Positions 63,389 through 64,000 of a stretch of DNA of 64,000 bases are shown here, in pieces. The stretch covers positions 62,001 to 126,000 of the forward strand of contig CAYQVH010000001.1 of NCBI GenBank assembly GCA_964420975.1. The letters are read 5' to 3'. Source of the stretch: Accumulibacter sp964420975. Its GTDB lineage: Bacteria > Pseudomonadota > Gammaproteobacteria > Burkholderiales > Rhodocyclaceae. Within the stretch, counting starts at the first letter, position 1, and the number at the start of each line of letters is the position of its first letter. Made by a program: the position numbers and the translations under genes. Below the pieces are notes generated by a model that saw only the letters and a list, made by a program, of their open reading frames with translations, ran no database searches and was not told the DNA's origin.

Positions 63389-63685
63389 CTATCTTTCCCC
63401 GATCACGCCGGGTTCGTTGGCGGCCGAATTGTTCTTGCCAATGGCAACGGATGCCGTATTTTTTTGTTCAGCCTTGATTTTCGTTCTTCCCTGAACTGTG
63501 GTATCGCCCTTGATTACGCCAGCGGAATAAATCGCAACATTGTTCTTGCCAATCGCTACGGCACTCGAATTTCGCTGCTTTGTCTCGCTTTCCAATCTGC
63601 CCTTAACCTCCGTTCTCTGCGCAACAGCGGGAGGAATCACGAGAGCAGTAGCGAGGCTCAACGCCGCCAACTTCAACGTGTTCAT
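63389..63685 (-). CDS. Small secreted protein with two 32-residue SVAIG-type repeats
   Basis: I do not recognise a named family. The 98-residue product has a signal peptide (MNTLKLAALSLATALVIPPA, cleavage near residue 22). Two tandem units follow (27-58 and 64-95), each with a V.GR start, a Q.N centre, VAIGKNN and a terminal GVI; they are identical at 16 of 32 positions. The [SA]VAIG core recalls the head repeats of YadA-type trimeric adhesins, which stack as a beta-roll, but two units are too few to be sure. It lies 39 bases after an OmpA-domain gene and has a strong terminator. Confidence 0.75.
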   Translation of the reverse strand: MNTLKLAALSLATALVIPPAVAQRTEVKGRLESETKQRNSSAVAIGKNNVAIYSAGVIKGDTTVQGRTKIKAEQKNTASVAIGKNNSAANEPGVIGER

Positions 63686-63724
63686 GGCAATTACCCGTTC
63701 CGCGTGGCGACCGGCGACCCCTCG

Positions 63725-64000
63725 TCAGCCCGCCACCACCTTGAAGACAACGCGCCGATTCTTCGCGTCGCGCGGGTCGACGTCCCTGAGGGGATCGTTC
63801 GACCCTTTTCCGACCGGGACGAGCCGTCGACGCTCAACGTTGCCCTTGTCGGCAATGAACTTCACCACCGCGTTCGCACGATCACGCGACAGCGCCATAT
63901 TGCGCTCCGGGTTGCCCTCGGCGTCCGTGTGACCCTCAACGATGACACAGCGATCCGGTGTCAACGCGAGAATCTTGGAGATTTCCAGCAAGGTGTTCCC
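63725..64000 (-). CDS. OmpA-domain protein, C-terminal part (cut by window edge)
   Basis: The frame is open to the window edge and continues beyond it. The visible 91 residues are an OmpA-like peptidoglycan-binding domain: VIVEGHTDAEGNPERNMALS, RANAVVKFIADKG, and a C-terminal DAKNRRVVFKV. The Asp and Arg that bind diaminopimelate in this fold are present in HTDAEG and NRRV. It is upstream of the small repeat protein gene on the same strand. Confidence 0.9.
   Translation of the reverse strand, partial: GNTLLEISKILALTPDRCVIVEGHTDAEGNPERNMALSRDRANAVVKFIADKGNVERRRLVPVGKGSNDPLRDVDPRDAKNRRVVFKVVAG

Overview
The window is a GC-rich, gene-dense bacterial chromosome segment. It is most likely a betaproteobacterium of the Rhodocyclales, and the gene repertoire resembles 'Candidatus Accumulibacter' (moderate confidence). 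The clues are the mnmG-rsmG-parA-parB-atpIBEFHAGDC order, a pyruvate dehydrogenase set with lipoyl domains on both E2 and E3, a PEP-CTERM protein behind a sigma-54-like promoter, an A/V-type ATPase beside a complete F-type ATPase, and caspase-like peptidases. I see no rRNA, CRISPR array, intact insertion sequence or prophage.

Layout. Positions 1-2622 hold the 3' end of an A/V-type ATPase operon (D, I and K subunits). A decayed ISAs1-family transposase follows, abutting a 5'-truncated ArsB/NhaD-type transporter (about 2908-3882). Next come a membrane GGDEF protein with a degenerate active site, tRNA-Lys with a consensus promoter and a hairpin terminator, a chromate transporter and a radical SAM protein. 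Convergent to these is a caspase/FGE-sulfatase fusion. From 10720 to 16956 the minus strand carries sua5, purK, purE, folD and the iorAB genes. Divergent from these is the aceE-aceF-lpdA operon, then a class III adenylate cyclase, an EamA-type transporter and the PEP-CTERM protein.

From 27148 to 35139 seven tightly spaced minus-strand genes read etfB, etfA, a CbiM-like permease, a FimV-like protein, acyl-CoA dehydrogenase, thioesterase and acetoacetyl-CoA synthetase. A TetR regulator is divergent, with a tandem palindromic operator candidate in between. This looks like an acyl-CoA oxidation module that passes electrons to ETF. Glycerol kinase, a COG2509 flavoprotein and an mtnA-aldolase pair follow; the pair is the core of a methylthio-DHAP (5-deoxypentose) shunt. 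A second ISAs1 remnant separates them from a GBBH-like/DUF971-ubiE-Tim44-ubiJ cluster.

The complete F-ATPase operon (44548-51472) converges on ubiJ, and parB, parA, rsmG, mnmG and thiC lie upstream of it on the same strand. The right end (58236-64000) is an envelope-associated cluster, all on the minus strand: an OmpA-domain gene cut by the window edge, a small secreted two-repeat protein, a FecR-domain protein, an OmpA-family lipoprotein, a 1006-residue beta-propeller/caspase protein and a glycine-zipper lipoprotein. The last four genes form a compact operon. This cluster, together with the caspase/FGE fusion near 9 kb, is the best candidate for a poorly described system.
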